Of a stretch of 64,000 bases of DNA, positions 51,842-60,324 are shown piece by piece. Source of the DNA: DATBLQ01 sp036555325. GTDB taxonomy: Bacteria > Pseudomonadota > Alphaproteobacteria > Rhizobiales > Aestuariivirgaceae. The notes beneath the pieces are model-generated. The model was given only the letters and a program-made list of their open reading frames with translations. It ran no database searches and had not been told where the DNA came from. A program made the translations under genes and the position numbers. Each line of letters opens with the position of its first letter. Position 1 is the stretch's first letter. The DNA lies in NCBI GenBank assembly GCA_036555325.1, contig DATBLQ010000019.1:62001-126000 (forward strand), given 5' to 3'.

Positions 51842-52127
51842 GAAGTATCCCCAACTCCCGAATCGTGACAACCAGCCTATTGGCAAGAATGACACACTTC
51901 AATTTGATAAGGCGCCCGAACCTCCCCAAAAGCACAGTCGCTTGTGGGAGTCTTGTTCTTGAAAAAGCCCGGGATTTTGAACTTGAGATCAAACGGAAGC
52001 GTTGTGGCGGTGGCGCAACGGCGGCAGCAAATCAGTCATGATCAGGAAGGTCATCATGCCCATGCCGGAATCGGACGTGAACTCCACATCGTCATTTATT
52101 CATCTCCTGTTTCTCGCGCATGACGTT

Positions 52128-53081
52128 TTACGGTCGCGAGACGTCTTCGGCTTTTCGCTCCAGGGCCGCGCGATCCCAATGGGCTTGATCGGCTGCGGCC
52201 TCATAGGTCTCCTGAAGAAAACTCAAGATCATCCCATCCGGGTTGGCTGATTGGCGCACGGCATCGTACGGCAGCAGGAACTGGCCGAGTTCACGATCGT
52301 AATAGGCGCCGGGCGTGGTGAGGCCGGTCTCCCCATAGGCGGAAGGCTCCGGATAGGCATAGACATAGAAAGCCGGCTTTCCATATCCGCCATTGCCCGG
52401 CCAGAATCCGCAGCTGGAAACTTCGTGCGAATAGGCTTCAGCGACGACCGTGTTCGGTATGTTGGGCCTCTCGCCGGTTGGCGCGGGCGCAGTGCGGCCA
52501 GAAAAGCGGGTGACGGCAAGATCAAAACTCCCCCAGAAGAAATGAACGGGGCTCGCCTTTCCGATGAAGCGGGCACGAAAGTTCTTGAGCACCCTATCGG
52601 CCTGCCGCACAGCCTGGAGAAACCGCTCCACCCAGAGGGGGTCATATTCCGCGGCACCAAAATCCTGATCAAAGGGGACGGGATTGGCGATTTCGCTCGG
52701 CATCGTCCAGATATGAACCTCGGCACCGCACCGGCGCAGTCGCTCCATGAACTCAGCGAAGAAATCCGCGACCGGCCTTGCTTCGAGGGCGAGGTGTTCA
52801 ATCGCTCCCTCGCTCGTCCTGATCAACAGCCGGTGGTCGATGAAGTCGAAATCTATGGCAAGGCTCAGTTTGTCGTGGGACATGGTGGAGGTGGTAAGCC
52901 CCCGCGGTGTCACGTAAAACGTAACGTTCCACCAGTGATTGACTAGAGGGGTCAGCGCCATTCGCACCTTTCCGACGATCTGCGTCCATCGGTGAAGCGT
53001 GTGGCAGGTGCCGGCCCAATCCGCGAGAGGCAGTTCGGGCCACGTGGCAATGTGCTCGGTGCGGGCGATCGTTGGGGGCAA
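52128..53081 (-). CDS. DUF5996 family protein
   Basis: A 317-residue cytosolic protein. WAGTCHTLHRWTQIVGKVRMALTPLVNHWW (about 18-47) and KASPVHFFWGSFDLAVTRFSGR (about 173-194) are characteristic, as is AYSHEVSSCGFWPGNGGYGKPAFYVYAYPEP, which includes His and Glu that could bind metal. No function is established for the family. It stands alone, divergent from the molybdenum hydroxylase gene. The 232 bp before it (51896-52127), on the side of the DUF922 gene, show nothing gene-like. Confidence 0.85.
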   Translation of the reverse strand: MPPTIARTEHIATWPELPLADWAGTCHTLHRWTQIVGKVRMALTPLVNHWWNVTFYVTPRGLTTSTMSHDKLSLAIDFDFIDHRLLIRTSEGAIEHLALEARPVADFFAEFMERLRRCGAEVHIWTMPSEIANPVPFDQDFGAAEYDPLWVERFLQAVRQADRVLKNFRARFIGKASPVHFFWGSFDLAVTRFSGRTAPAPTGERPNIPNTVVAEAYSHEVSSCGFWPGNGGYGKPAFYVYAYPEPSAYGETGLTTPGAYYDRELGQFLLPYDAVRQSANPDGMILSFLQETYEAAADQAHWDRAALERKAEDVSRP

Positions 53082-53157
53082 GTTGCCTATTTTCCCGGGC
53101 TTTCAGGAGATGCTAAGATATAACAACAATGGCAAGTAATGCAGGAGTTTTCGAGAC

Positions 53158-55416
53158 ATGGCTGACGATGCAACCTACAAGGCGCAGAAATTCAAGGTCG
53201 TCGGAACTCGGCCGGTTCGCCCCGATGGAGTGGACAAAGTCACCGGACGAGCAAAATACGGCGCGGATGCCTTTGCACCGGGCCAGCTCGTCGGCCGAAT
53301 TCTGCGTTCTCCCCATGCCCATGCGCGGATCGTAAGCATCGAGACGGCCGAGGCGGAAAAACTGCCCGGCGTCAAGGCGGTCATAACCTCAAAGGATCTT
53401 CCCGACCTCACAAACGGCGACCGCAACATGCGGGATATTCTGGAAAACTGCATGGCGCGCAAGAAGGCGCTGTACGATGGGCATGCGGTGGCGGCCGTTG
53501 CGGCGGTGGACAATGTAACAGCGCGCAAGGCGTTGAAGCTCATCAAGGTGAACTACGAGGTCCTCCCGCATGTGACGGACGTCGATGAAGCGATGAAGGA
53601 AACGGCACCTGTCCTCCACGATGATATCTTCACCGAAGGTGTCGAGCCCAAACCGTCGAAGCCCTCGAATGTCGCCAAACGCTCCGAATTCGGCCATGGG
53701 GACATTTCCGCCGGCTTCAAGCACGCCGACATCATCGTTGAGAAGTCGTTCAAGACCGAACAGACGCACCAGGGATATATCGAGCCGCATGCGTGCCTGG
53801 CAAGCGTGGGTCCCGACGGGCAGGGCGAATTGTGGGTCACCACACAAGGCCATTTCGTCTTCCGCAACACCTGCGCGCAACTTCTCGGCATGGAGATTTC
53901 AAAGCTGCGGGTCACCGCGTCGGAGATCGGCGGCGGGTTTGGCGGCAAGACGCATGTGTGGATGGAACCCATTGCGCTTGCCCTGTCGCGCAAGGCGAAC
54001 CGGCCAGTGAAACTGGTCATGAGCCGGGAGGAGGTGTTTCGAGCATCGGGCCCGACGAGTTCCACGTCGATCGACGTCAAGGTCGGCGCCAAGAAGGATG
54101 GAACGATTACGGCGGCGGAAGCCACGCTGCGATATCAGGGAGGCCCCTTCGCCTACATGTGGGCGGAGCTCGGCGCCATGACGTCGTTTGCCTGCTACGA
54201 TCTGAAAAACGTGAAGACGGTTGGCTACGAAGTGATCGTCAACAGGCCGAAGGTTGCAGCTTATCGCGCTCCTTCCGCGCCGATGGCGGCCTTTGCGGTC
54301 GAGAGCGTCATGGACGAGCTGGCGAAGAAGATCGGGATGGACGCCTTGGAGTTCCGGCTGAAGAACGCTGCCAAGGAAGGGACCAAGTCGTCCTATGGCC
54401 CGACCTACGGACCGATCGGCATCGGCCCGACACTGCAGGCGGCCAAGAACCATCCGCAGATGAAAGCTCCGCTCGGAAAGAACCAGGGACGCGGTGTCGC
54501 CTGCGGCTTCTGGTTCAATTTCGGCGGCCAGACCAGCACCAGCATCAACATCAACGCCGACGGTACGGCCGTGCTGTCGGTCGGAACCATCGACGTCGGG
54601 GGCTCGCGCGCATCGATGTGCCTGATGGCGGCGGAGGAACTTGGCATCCCGTATGAGAAGGTTCGCTGCGTCGTCGCCGATACGAGCTCCTTAGGCTTCA
54701 ACGACATGAGCGATGGGAGCCGCGTCACGTTCTCCTCGGGCATGGCGACGGTGATCGCGGCGCGCAACGCAAAGAAGGTTCTTTGCCAGCGCGCGGCGAA
54801 AACGTGGAACATTCCGGAAGACGCGGTTGAGTGGGTCGATGGTTCGGCTCGCCCGGCAGGCGCCAATGCGGGCAATTTCCCGCCGTTGTCGCTGCGGGAA
54901 ATCGCGGCGGCGGCGGCGAACACGGGCGGGCCGATCGCCGGGCACAACGAATTCGTGGCCGATGGAGCGGGCGTCTCGTTCGCCACGCATATCTGCGATG
55001 TGGAAGTCGATCCGGAGACGGGACGAACAAAGGTGATGCGCTATGCGGTGATCCAGGATGCCGGAAAGGCCATCCATCCCTCCTATGTCGAAGGGCAGTA
55101 TCAGGGAGGTGCTGCGCAGGGCATCGGCTGGGCGCTCAATGAGGAATATATCTATGGCAAGGACGGGCGGCTGCAGAACCCCGGATTCCTCGACTACCGC
55201 ATGCCGGTGTGCTCGGACCTGCCGTTCATCGATACGGTGATCCTCGAGATTCCCAATCCCAACCATCCCTATGGAGTGCGCGGGGTAGGCGAGACATCGA
55301 TCGTGCCGCCACTGGCAGCCATCGCCAATGCGGTCTCCAATGCGGTCGGCGTCCGCATGACACACATACCAATGTCGCCGCCGAGGATACTCAAGGCGAT
55401 CGAGGGCGCGAAGTAG
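53158..55416 (+). CDS. Molybdenum hydroxylase large subunit (xanthine dehydrogenase / CoxL family)
   Basis: A 752-residue molybdopterin cytosine dinucleotide-binding subunit. RVTASEIGGGFGGKTHVWMEP (about 255-275) is the family Moco-proximal loop, and IDVGGSRASMCLM, ADTSSLGFNDMSDGSRVTFSSG match the second. The catalytic Glu is in GVRGVGETSIVPP (near 710). It resembles the aldehyde oxidase group and not carbon monoxide dehydrogenase, as it lacks the AYRCSFR-type Cys loop (here AYRAPSAPM). The 2Fe-2S and FAD subunits normally encoded alongside are absent, so it must use subunits from elsewhere. A MoaD-like gene follows 8 bp later. Confidence 0.88.
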   Translation: MADDATYKAQKFKVVGTRPVRPDGVDKVTGRAKYGADAFAPGQLVGRILRSPHAHARIVSIETAEAEKLPGVKAVITSKDLPDLTNGDRNMRDILENCMARKKALYDGHAVAAVAAVDNVTARKALKLIKVNYEVLPHVTDVDEAMKETAPVLHDDIFTEGVEPKPSKPSNVAKRSEFGHGDISAGFKHADIIVEKSFKTEQTHQGYIEPHACLASVGPDGQGELWVTTQGHFVFRNTCAQLLGMEISKLRVTASEIGGGFGGKTHVWMEPIALALSRKANRPVKLVMSREEVFRASGPTSSTSIDVKVGAKKDGTITAAEATLRYQGGPFAYMWAELGAMTSFACYDLKNVKTVGYEVIVNRPKVAAYRAPSAPMAAFAVESVMDELAKKIGMDALEFRLKNAAKEGTKSSYGPTYGPIGIGPTLQAAKNHPQMKAPLGKNQGRGVACGFWFNFGGQTSTSININADGTAVLSVGTIDVGGSRASMCLMAAEELGIPYEKVRCVVADTSSLGFNDMSDGSRVTFSSGMATVIAARNAKKVLCQRAAKTWNIPEDAVEWVDGSARPAGANAGNFPPLSLREIAAAAANTGGPIAGHNEFVADGAGVSFATHICDVEVDPETGRTKVMRYAVIQDAGKAIHPSYVEGQYQGGAAQGIGWALNEEYIYGKDGRLQNPGFLDYRMPVCSDLPFIDTVILEIPNPNHPYGVRGVGETSIVPPLAAIANAVSNAVGVRMTHIPMSPPRILKAIEGAK

Positions 55417-55424
55417 AGCGCCTG

Positions 55425-55670
55425 ATGGTGCAGGTGCATTTTTGGGGAGCGCTGAAGCCCTTGGCGGGCGGAGAATCCTCCGTCGATATCGAGGCGCGCA
55501 ACATCCGCGAGCTGTTCGGCAAGCTTGGGGAACTTCACCCGGGAATGAAGCCGCATATCGAGCGCGGGATCGCGGTGTCGATCAATGGAAAGATCTACCG
55601 CGACAGCTGGGACGAACTGCTGCCGGAGAAAGCGGAGATCTATCTCCTCCCGCGCATCGCCGGAGGCTAG
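55425..55670 (+). CDS. MoaD/ThiS-family sulfur-carrier protein
   Basis: An 81-residue ubiquitin-fold protein ending in Gly-Gly (LLPRIAGG), the site for thiocarboxylate formation by an E1-like enzyme. The fold is supported by VQVHFWGALKPLAGGE and IERGIAVSINGKIYRDSW. The start is ATG at 55425, 8 bp after the hydroxylase gene, so it is co-transcribed with it. It may be a MoaD paralogue dedicated to the cofactor of that hydroxylase, or a carrier for another sulfur transfer. Confidence 0.78.
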   Translation: MVQVHFWGALKPLAGGESSVDIEARNIRELFGKLGELHPGMKPHIERGIAVSINGKIYRDSWDELLPEKAEIYLLPRIAGG

Positions 55671-55693
55671 GTCGTCATAGCGGACGGCAATTG

Positions 55694-57319
55694 CTACCGA
55701 TGCAGCTTCCTGTCCTCCTCGTTTTCGGGGATGCACCATTGGCGGCCCGCCGGCGTATCGAAATAACGGGGCCAGGGGAAATCGATGGGCGGCGGGTAGT
55801 CGCACAGGGGCTTTTGCCACAGGCTGCCACCGATGCCGCCGCCGGTGCGTTCGACGAATTCCGCTTTGGCGTGGGCGAGACTCTGCTTGTCGATCATCAG
55901 ATCGAGGATCGTTCCGGCGACAACCTTGGCGGCACAATCGACCGTCGGGTCGATGGTTTCGGGAATGCCGCCCAAGGCATTCATGGCCCAGTCGGGGTAG
56001 GTGTAGCCCGGAGGTGAGCGCAGCCCAGGACGGCCGACGTAGAAACGCGCGGTTGGAGCATGCCAGCTCATATCGGTGTAGTCATCGGACGTGAAATGAG
56101 TCTGCCAGTGGGGAAGCATGGTCCTGAGCCGGGCCTCGGCGGTTTTCGGATCGATCAGTTGCTCGATCTCCGGAATGAAGGGTTGAGGCAAGGGATCGAG
56201 GCCCAGCTCCTTCTGCAAACTCTGCGCGACTTTCACCGCCCGTTCGTTCCATTTGGGCGCGCCTACTTCAGCAAGATTGCGATAGACAATTTCCGCCATG
56301 GCGTGATTGGCGAGGCCGCCGCGCGATTTCGAGATCCAATGACGGCGGACGGTGCAATGCGACATGGCGGCCGCGGCAGTCGCATTTCGATCGAGCACGA
56401 AGAGAATCTTTTCGAGCTCCTCAAGGGAGGAGGCGCGCGCGGCGAAGACGATCTGTGACATTTGGGCGGCGAGGTTGTCGGCGGTCGCCTGGCCAGATGC
56501 AAGGATGATCTCGTTGACGCTCCAGGTGCCTGTGTGGGGCAGCATGTGGTCGCGGAGCATCTTGGAAGAGGTATACATGGCGATCGCGGCATCATTTGCG
56601 CCGGGGGCGCGCGCCTCGGCGTGAGCGGCAGGGATTGGGCCGGACTTGGGGGCCGTGCGTGCCAGCCAGACTTCCGGCTCCTCGCACAGGAATTCGTAGA
56701 GCACGCAGTAGAAGGGCCCGCAATGGGTGTCCCAACGGGCGGTGTTGCACAGGGGAAGCATGTAGAAGGGATGGAAGGAAATGATGGCGTCGAGCCCATC
56801 ATAATATCCCCTGGCGGCGTGGATGGGTTTGGAGCCGCGCATCTTTTCGGCAGGCTCGCCCATAAAGCGAAGGGAGCCTTTGACATCCCCCTGCTCCATC
56901 GCCGCCTTGGCGGCGAGCGTGCCCACCAGTGCTCCCATGCCAAGGGCGGAATGCGGATCGGTGTGACCTGCGGCAAAGCGAGACAGGCCCTCGCGCGGGG
57001 CACGATAGGTGGCGGCCTTCTGGCAATTGCCGGGCACAGCGTCATATTCGGCATAGGCCATGATCGTCGGGCCGGGACCTGAGCTCCAGGTGGCGGAAAA
57101 AGCGGTGGGCATGCCGCCCGAGCCAACTTCGACATGGAAGCCCTCGGCCTTGAGCTTGCTCACATACCATTCCGCGGAGCGATATTCGCGCCACGCGGTT
57201 TCAGCGAGGTCCCAGAGATGGAAGTTCCAGCTCGACCAATCCTGGTGATGATCTTCAACCCAGCGATGGGCCTTGAGTTTGGGGACGGCGAGAGCGGTCA
57301 GCATCGGGCGATTTTCCAT
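55694..57319 (-). CDS. M20-family amidohydrolase (AbgB-like)
   Basis: A 541-residue metal-dependent amidohydrolase. The metal-binding region is MAYAEYDAVPGNCQ and RFAAGHTDPHSALGMGALVGTLAA, with GSLRFMGEPAEKMRGSKPIHAARGYYDGLDAIISFHPF following. DDYTDMSWHAPTARFYVG near 430 supplies the second ligand group. Among M20 enzymes it is closest in layout to AbgB, which with AbgA cleaves p-aminobenzoyl-glutamate; no AbgA or AbgT is here. It is convergent with the MoaD-like gene and divergent from the MocD-like gene with 108 bp between. Confidence 0.85.
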   Translation of the reverse strand: MENRPMLTALAVPKLKAHRWVEDHHQDWSSWNFHLWDLAETAWREYRSAEWYVSKLKAEGFHVEVGSGGMPTAFSATWSSGPGPTIMAYAEYDAVPGNCQKAATYRAPREGLSRFAAGHTDPHSALGMGALVGTLAAKAAMEQGDVKGSLRFMGEPAEKMRGSKPIHAARGYYDGLDAIISFHPFYMLPLCNTARWDTHCGPFYCVLYEFLCEEPEVWLARTAPKSGPIPAAHAEARAPGANDAAIAMYTSSKMLRDHMLPHTGTWSVNEIILASGQATADNLAAQMSQIVFAARASSLEELEKILFVLDRNATAAAAMSHCTVRRHWISKSRGGLANHAMAEIVYRNLAEVGAPKWNERAVKVAQSLQKELGLDPLPQPFIPEIEQLIDPKTAEARLRTMLPHWQTHFTSDDYTDMSWHAPTARFYVGRPGLRSPPGYTYPDWAMNALGGIPETIDPTVDCAAKVVAGTILDLMIDKQSLAHAKAEFVERTGGGIGGSLWQKPLCDYPPPIDFPWPRYFDTPAGRQWCIPENEEDRKLHR

Positions 57320-57427
57320 TCAAATCCTGTTCCCGCCAAGGCTCGACCAAAAGAGAGCGCGAGGTCAATCCCAGATTTGAGCTCGGCATCTTCAAAAAAC
57401 CTGCCAAGATTGGTAAATGAGACGGAC

Positions 57428-58486
57428 ATGACAGCGCAGGCCAGAACCAGGGACTACAGCCTCGTCGGCAAGGACTCGCAACAGGCCCTCGAAAAGGGAC
57501 TTGCGTCGGCCGAATGGTACACCTGCCCGATCCCGAGACAGCGGCTGAAGGAGCTTGTCCAGCGCAAAGACGGTCCGGCCATTCGCGATACCGCCCTATG
57601 GATCGGGTGTTTTGTCATCTTCGGCGGACTCGCCTGTCTCACTTGGCCGAGCTGGCTTTCGGTGCCCTTGTTCATGGCCTACGGAGTTCTCTACGGCTCG
57701 TCGTCCGACTCGCGCTGGCATGAATGCGGTCACAGGACGGCGTTCAAGACGCAGTGGATGAACGATGTAGTCTACCATATTGCATCATTCATGATCATGC
57801 GCGAGCCGACCTTGTGGCGCTGGAGCCATACACGACATCACACCGATACGATCATCGTCGGACGCGATCCAGAAATCGCCGTCATGCGGCCGACCGTGGT
57901 GCTGAAGGTGATTGCGATGTTCTTCGCCATTCCGCAGACAGTGGCGGCGATCAAAAACATTCTGCGTCACGCGGCGGGACGCTTGGGTTCCGATGAGGCC
58001 ACGTTCATACCGGCCGCGGAGCAGAGCAAGGTCTTTGTGACGGCGCGCATATGGCTCATCATCCACCTTTCGATCATTGGAGGGGCTATCTATTTCGGAT
58101 CCCTGTTGCCGCTGCTGCTCGCCGGTCCGCTGCCCACGATGTACGGTGCCTGGCTGCACGTTCTGACCGGCATCACCCAGCATGCGGGCCTAGCGGAGGA
58201 TGTGCTCGACCACAGGCTCAACAGCCGCACGGTGCACATGAACCCGGTGATGCGATTTCTCTACTGGAACATGAACTATCATATCGAGCATCACATGTTC
58301 CCGATGGTTCCCTACCATGCGCTGCCGCGGCTGCATGAAGAGATGAAGCAATATTGCCCTCCCCCCTACCCGAGCATTCTGGCCGCCTACCGGGAGATCG
58401 TGCCGGCGCTCTTGCGGCAGAGACGCGAGCCCCAGTGGCATGTGGTGCGCGAGCTGCCGGCGCAGGCCGCGGTGTCGATGCGGTAG
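57428..58486 (+). CDS. MocD-like diiron oxygenase (fatty-acid-desaturase fold)
   Basis: A 352-residue membrane protein. Histidine boxes are SRWHECGHRTAF (about 95-106), WRWSHTRHHTDTII (about 127-140) and MNYHIEHHMFPMVPYHALPRLHEEM (about 281-305). Four hydrophobic segments include LWIGCFVIFGGLACLTW and IWLIIHLSIIGGAIYFGSLLP. In Sinorhizobium, MocD with the ferredoxin MocE demethylates the rhizopine 3-O-methyl-scyllo-inosamine, and a ferredoxin gene follows this one by 4 bp. That pairing makes an O- or N-demethylating oxygenase likelier than a lipid desaturase. The start at 57428 (MTAQARTRDY) is the family start; an upstream extension is antisense to the M20 gene. Confidence 0.82.
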   Translation: MTAQARTRDYSLVGKDSQQALEKGLASAEWYTCPIPRQRLKELVQRKDGPAIRDTALWIGCFVIFGGLACLTWPSWLSVPLFMAYGVLYGSSSDSRWHECGHRTAFKTQWMNDVVYHIASFMIMREPTLWRWSHTRHHTDTIIVGRDPEIAVMRPTVVLKVIAMFFAIPQTVAAIKNILRHAAGRLGSDEATFIPAAEQSKVFVTARIWLIIHLSIIGGAIYFGSLLPLLLAGPLPTMYGAWLHVLTGITQHAGLAEDVLDHRLNSRTVHMNPVMRFLYWNMNYHIEHHMFPMVPYHALPRLHEEMKQYCPPPYPSILAAYREIVPALLRQRREPQWHVVRELPAQAAVSMR

Positions 58487-58490
58487 AAGC

Positions 58491-58802
58491 ATGAGCTGGA
58501 TCGAGGCCTGCAGTGCAGAGGATATTCTCCCGGAAGACGTGATCCGTTTCGATCACGGCGATCTCACCCTGGCGATCTATCGCACGCGGGACAACCGCTA
58601 TTTCGCTACCGATGGACTGTGCACGCACGAAGCGACGCATCTTGCCGACGGCTTCGTGATGGGCACGATCATCGAATGCCCGAAGCACAACGGCCGCTTC
58701 GACTTCGTCACCGGGGAGGCGAAGGGTGCGCCCGTGTGCATCAATCTTAAGACTTATGGCGTAAAGGTCGAAGCCGGCCGGGTGTTCGTGGACATCGGCT
58801 AG
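58491..58802 (+). CDS. MocE-family Rieske-type [2Fe-2S] ferredoxin
   Basis: A 103-residue Rieske domain protein. The cluster ligands are GLCTHEATHL and ECPKHNGRF (C-x-H and C-x2-H, about 38 and 58). The start MSWIEACSAEDILPEDVIRFDHGD matches the family called MocE-type ferredoxin. It feeds electrons to the MocD-like oxygenase encoded 4 bp upstream. No reductase gene (MocF-like) is in the window, so a shared reductase is presumed. Confidence 0.9.
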   Translation: MSWIEACSAEDILPEDVIRFDHGDLTLAIYRTRDNRYFATDGLCTHEATHLADGFVMGTIIECPKHNGRFDFVTGEAKGAPVCINLKTYGVKVEAGRVFVDIG

Positions 58803-58899
58803 ACCCACTTGGGTGGTCTGCATAATATTCGAGAACTGGTCGTTTTTCCCCGCGAAGATTTGCAGCTAGGTTGCGGCAACCCCAGAGAGGAGATTGGCG

Positions 58900-59571
58900 A
58901 TGAACGTGCACTCGAAATCGCGCAAGGGAGCTGCGCCATCGGAGCGCGTGCGGGTAAAGCGGTTGCATGACCGGGGCGCATATGACCGAGAAACCATCAA
59001 CTCCATTCTCGACGCCTGGCCCATCTGCCATGTTGGGTATGTGTTCAACGGAGCGCCCTATGTCACCCCGACACTGCAGTGGCGGGAGGGAAACGAAGTT
59101 TTCTGGCACGGCTCGTCGGCAAGCAGAATGCTTGAAACCTGCGAGGATGCGCATGTGTGCCTGACCGTCACCATGGTCGATGGATTCGTGGCAGCGCGAT
59201 CGGCGTTTCACCATTCGGCAAACTATCGCTCTGTCATGGTGATGGGAAAGGCACGCAAGCTAACCGATCTTCAAGAAAAGGAAATGCGGCTGCGCACGTT
59301 CGTCAACGGTCTCTATCCGGGCCGATGGGACATCCTGCGCCCCGTCACCGCAAAAGAGCTGAAAGCGACAACCGTGCTGGCTTTGGCCCTGAACGAAGCT
59401 TCGGCCAAGATACGCACTGGACCGCCGATCGACGATGAGGAAGACTACCGCCTGCCGATCTGGGCGGGCGTGATTCCAGTTGAACTTCGCGTGCTGCCGC
59501 CGCTCGATGATCCGCGCAACAGCGAAGGTCTAAAACCGCCGCGGCACGTTCAAGACTTCAAGATAGGCTAG
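58900..59571 (+). CDS. Pyridoxamine-5'-phosphate oxidase-fold flavoprotein (NimA-like)
   Basis: A 223-residue split-barrel protein of the PNPOx/FMN-binding group. WPICHVGYVFNGAPYVTPTLQWREGNEVFWHGSSASRML (about 40-78) binds the flavin phosphate. VCLTVTMVDGFVAARSAFHHSANYRSVMVMGKARKLTD follows the NimA/HugZ pattern. The ATG at 58900 has an agaggaga ribosome-binding site; an in-frame TTG two codons earlier is less likely. It may act as an FMN- or F420-like reductase or a heme-binding protein; specific role unknown. Same direction as the next gene, 9 bp away. Confidence 0.82.
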   Translation: MNVHSKSRKGAAPSERVRVKRLHDRGAYDRETINSILDAWPICHVGYVFNGAPYVTPTLQWREGNEVFWHGSSASRMLETCEDAHVCLTVTMVDGFVAARSAFHHSANYRSVMVMGKARKLTDLQEKEMRLRTFVNGLYPGRWDILRPVTAKELKATTVLALALNEASAKIRTGPPIDDEEDYRLPIWAGVIPVELRVLPPLDDPRNSEGLKPPRHVQDFKIG

Positions 59572-59580
59572 GCCCGATCG

Positions 59581-60300
59581 ATGCGGCTACTCGTCTTCCA
59601 ACATATCGCCTGCGAGCACCCCGGCATCTTCCGAAAGTTCCTCGAGGAAGACCAGATACGCTGGGACGCGGTGCAACTCGATGAGGGCGGCAAGATTCCA
59701 AAGCTCGCCGGCTATGACGCGCTGTGGGTCATGGGGGGACCCATGGATGTGTGGGATGTGGAAGAGCATCCCTGGCTGATCGAAGAGAAAGCGGCAATCC
59801 GGCAATGGGTGCGGGACATCCAACGACCATTTCTGGGTGTCTGCCTTGGGCATCAGTTGCTTGCCGATGCGCTCGGCGGAACCTGCGGCCCGCAACGACC
59901 GCCCGAGATCGGCATCTGCGAGATCGAGCTCACCGCTCATGGGCGCAGCGATTCAATCTTCGCCGGACTTCCCGCCAGGCAGAAATGCCTGCAGTGGCAT
60001 TCGGTGCGCGTGGCACAACCGCCAGAGGGCGCAACGGTGCTGGCGATGTCGGAGGCCTGCGGCATCCAGGCGATGCGGGTTGGGGAGAGGGCGTGGTCGA
60101 TGCAGTATCACGTTGAGCTTGAGCCGGATACGATTCCATCGTGGGGCAAGGTGCCGGCTTATGAACAAGCGCTGGCGGCTGCGCAGGGCGCCGGCGCGCT
60201 GAAAAGAATGGCTGAGAAGGCCGCACCTCTGATGGATGCCTTCAACCGCGATGCACGACGGCTCTATGGAAATTTCATGCGGCTGGCGCGGAAGGGATGA
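59581..60300 (+). CDS. Class I glutamine amidotransferase-like protein
   Basis: A 239-residue single-domain GATase of the type often named GMP synthase-like. The nucleophile is FLGVCLGHQLLADALGG (Cys about residue 83), and the Glu-His pair lies in MQYHVELEPDTIPSW (about 177-191). The MGGPMDVWD loop forms the oxyanion site. There is no synthetase domain, so it may hydrolyse gamma-glutamyl compounds, as YfhO/PuuD-like relatives do, or act with a separate partner. It is probably co-transcribed with the flavoprotein gene before it. Confidence 0.83.
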   Translation: MRLLVFQHIACEHPGIFRKFLEEDQIRWDAVQLDEGGKIPKLAGYDALWVMGGPMDVWDVEEHPWLIEEKAAIRQWVRDIQRPFLGVCLGHQLLADALGGTCGPQRPPEIGICEIELTAHGRSDSIFAGLPARQKCLQWHSVRVAQPPEGATVLAMSEACGIQAMRVGERAWSMQYHVELEPDTIPSWGKVPAYEQALAAAQGAGALKRMAEKAAPLMDAFNRDARRLYGNFMRLARKG

Positions 60301-60324
60301 GTCGGCCGAGATCATCAGGCTGGT

